Assembly (NCBI GenBank): GCA_027311065.1
Contig: DAICZP010000073.1
Span: 1 to 64,000, forward strand
Direction: 5' to 3'
Length of the DNA stretch: 64,000 nucleotides
DNA from: Thiomonas sp.
Lineage (GTDB): Bacteria; Pseudomonadota; Gammaproteobacteria; Burkholderiales; Burkholderiaceae_C
Translations under genes and position numbers: made by a program
The notes under the pieces: generated by a model
Told to the model about the DNA's origin: nothing
What the model saw: the letters and a program-made list of their open reading frames with translations, nothing else
Databases searched by the model: none
In this document: piece after piece, positions 62,740 through 64,000 of the stretch
Numbering within the stretch: the stretch's first letter is position 1
Layout: every line of letters starts with the position of its first letter

Positions 62740-64000
62740 CTAATGACCCGATGCCGCCGGGTCGATGTCTTGAATTCGTGCCAGGATCTGTTCATTCACG
62801 TCACGCAGTTCGGCGTTCAGAGCTGCCACCGCGTCGTCCTTTCTCGCTCGTCTTGCGTCCAGGATATTGCGTGCCACGCGATGCGCAAGGGTGTGGAGGG
62901 GCTCGATCGCCTTGAATGCGGAACGTTCTCCGAAACTCATCCGGCCTTCCGTGTCGTACCACTTGCCAAACGGGCAATGATGTTCATCCAGTAACGTCTC
63001 GCCGGTCATTGCAGCCGGGTCCTTGCCTTGCTCGGCCAGAACATGCTCGATGAAGTGAATATGTTCTTCACGCGCTTTCAGCATCAGCAGGCGGGCGCTG
63101 TCACAGTGCAGCTTGCGGATTTGAAGAAGCTTTTCATGGATCTCATGCTCGGAGTCCGCGTACTGTTTTGCGATGGACTGGAACTCGGTTTGCAAGCCAC
63201 GAAACGCTTCGACGACATCGGGATCGAAGTGACGCCCGGATCCTTCAAAAATGATCTCGGCAGCCATTGCATGCGACATGCCGGCCTTGTAGACACGACG
63301 ACTGATGAGGGCATCGTAGACATCAGCCAGCGCCATGAGCCTCGCGGACATCGGAATGGCATCGCCGGCCAGCCCTTGCGGGTAGCCGCTGCCATCCCAC
63401 TTTTCGTGGTGGTAGTAGACGATGTCCTTGGCCACCTTGAGAAACGGGAGGTCGACCTCGAGATCTTCCTCCGCACGCTCGATCGCTTCGCGTCCGAGGG
63501 TTGGATGGCGCTTCATGATTTCGAACTCCTGCGGCTCGTAGCGGCCTGGTTTGAGCAGGATATGGTCCGGGATGCCGACTTTGCCGATATCGTGCAGCGG
63601 AGCGCATTTGAACAGGAGTTCGATCATGCTGTCCTGGTTGAGATACGCAGCGAAGCGCGGATGAAAGCGCAGAGCTTCGGCCAGAGCGCGAACATAGCGC
63701 TGCGTGCGTCGAATGTGGTTTCCGGTTTCAAGGTCGCGTGTTTCGGCTAGCGAAGCCAGCGCGTGGATGGTCACGTCCTGCGACGCCACGACCTCAGCCG
63801 TGCGCCGCAGCACCTCGAGCTCGAGTCCGTGATTTTGCTCGCGCAGCAGGTCCTGCATGAATTTGACACCCAGATGCGTGGCGACGCGCGCGAGCAGAAT
63901 GGGCGGACTGATTGGTTTGGCGATGTAATCCGCCGCACCCAGCTCGAGCCCGAGTGTTTCGTCATGACTGTCAGACAATGAAGTCAGAAAAATGACCGGG
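62740..64000 (-). CDS. Response regulator with HD-GYP and CZB-like domains, 5' end outside the window
   Basis: Signalling protein predicted to degrade cyclic-di-GMP. The visible part starts in the receiver domain (PVIFLTSLSDSHDETLGLEL, GAADYIAKPI). The HD-GYP phosphodiesterase has LHDIGKVGIPDHILLKPG, YYHHEKWDGSGYPQGLAG and RLMALADVYDALISRR, so the HD metal site and GYP loop are complete. The C-terminal region, HIHFIEHVLAEQG then DEHHCPFGKWYDTEG and HTLAHRVA, fits a zinc-binding chemoreceptor domain (CZB, 3-His/1-Cys). The frame is open to base 64000, so the phospho-acceptor Asp and the start lie outside. The combination suggests zinc-modulated c-di-GMP hydrolysis, an inference. Confidence 0.9.
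   Translation of the reverse strand, partial: PVIFLTSLSDSHDETLGLELGAADYIAKPISPPILLARVATHLGVKFMQDLLREQNHGLELEVLRRTAEVVASQDVTIHALASLAETRDLETGNHIRRTQRYVRALAEALRFHPRFAAYLNQDSMIELLFKCAPLHDIGKVGIPDHILLKPGRYEPQEFEIMKRHPTLGREAIERAEEDLEVDLPFLKVAKDIVYYHHEKWDGSGYPQGLAGDAIPMSARLMALADVYDALISRRVYKAGMSHAMAAEIIFEGSGRHFDPDVVEAFRGLQTEFQSIAKQYADSEHEIHEKLLQIRKLHCDSARLLMLKAREEHIHFIEHVLAEQGKDPAAMTGETLLDEHHCPFGKWYDTEGRMSFGERSAFKAIEPLHTLAHRVARNILDARRARKDDAVAALNAELRDVNEQILARIQDIDPAASGH

Overview
The window is GC-rich chromosomal DNA of a betaproteobacterium, most likely of the order Burkholderiales. The DUF3567 gene beside an rpmH-rnpA-yidD-yidC-mnmE / dnaA-dnaN-gyrB origin region points that way. A Thiomonas-like genus is only a guess. 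I recognise no rRNA or intact tRNA gene.

Bases 1-14105 are conserved core. A DUF3108 gene (cut by the window edge), DUF3567, an MFS transporter, an ArsR-type regulator and a 2-hydroxyacid dehydrogenase come first. Then come mnmE, yidC, yidD, rnpA and rpmH on the minus strand, and dnaA, dnaN and gyrB on the plus strand, with the probable origin (consensus DnaA box) between rpmH and dnaA. A strong terminator after gyrB closes the core.

Bases 14106-37501 are accessory. First come an H-NS-like gene lacking an ordinary start codon, hypothetical genes and IS3/IS21 debris. Next is a defence-like island at 20665-33224: a NERD-helicase, Sir2, DUF429, a large RecB/RNase H-like nuclease-helicase, two tandem paralogous small proteins, an McrB-like motor with an inserted EVE-like domain, McrC, and a HigB/HigA-ImmA toxin-antitoxin pair. 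After it lie a complete IS21-family element and a stretch of broken genes (NtrC-type regulator tail, IS3 and IS5 fragments, a frameshifted short-chain dehydrogenase, the C-terminus of a VirB10/TrbI protein).

Bases 37502-56590 contain three copies of a 14-base sequence resembling a tRNA-Ser 3' end, at 37502, 48588 and 56577, together with three different tyrosine recombinases. The left interval (11 kb) carries HigBA, small genes, a second recombinase, and a TetR-controlled operon that combines a haem-oxygenase-like oxidase, a PhyH-type dioxygenase, a membrane desaturase-like enzyme, DUF2000 and an EamA exporter. This looks like a small-molecule tailoring or detoxification cassette. The right interval (8 kb) is a satellite-like element with integrase, AlpA, a DUF3987/PriCT-2 primase-helicase, a repeat-built small gene and a Sel1 gene, and no capsid genes.

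Bases 56591-64000 hold an IS4 fragment, a 5'-truncated ABC exporter, an AbiEi/AbiEii pair, a small operon (Pmp3/YqaE membrane protein, unknown protein, HNH-like lipoprotein, truncated gene), and the 3' part of a response regulator with HD-GYP and CZB-like domains that runs off the right edge.
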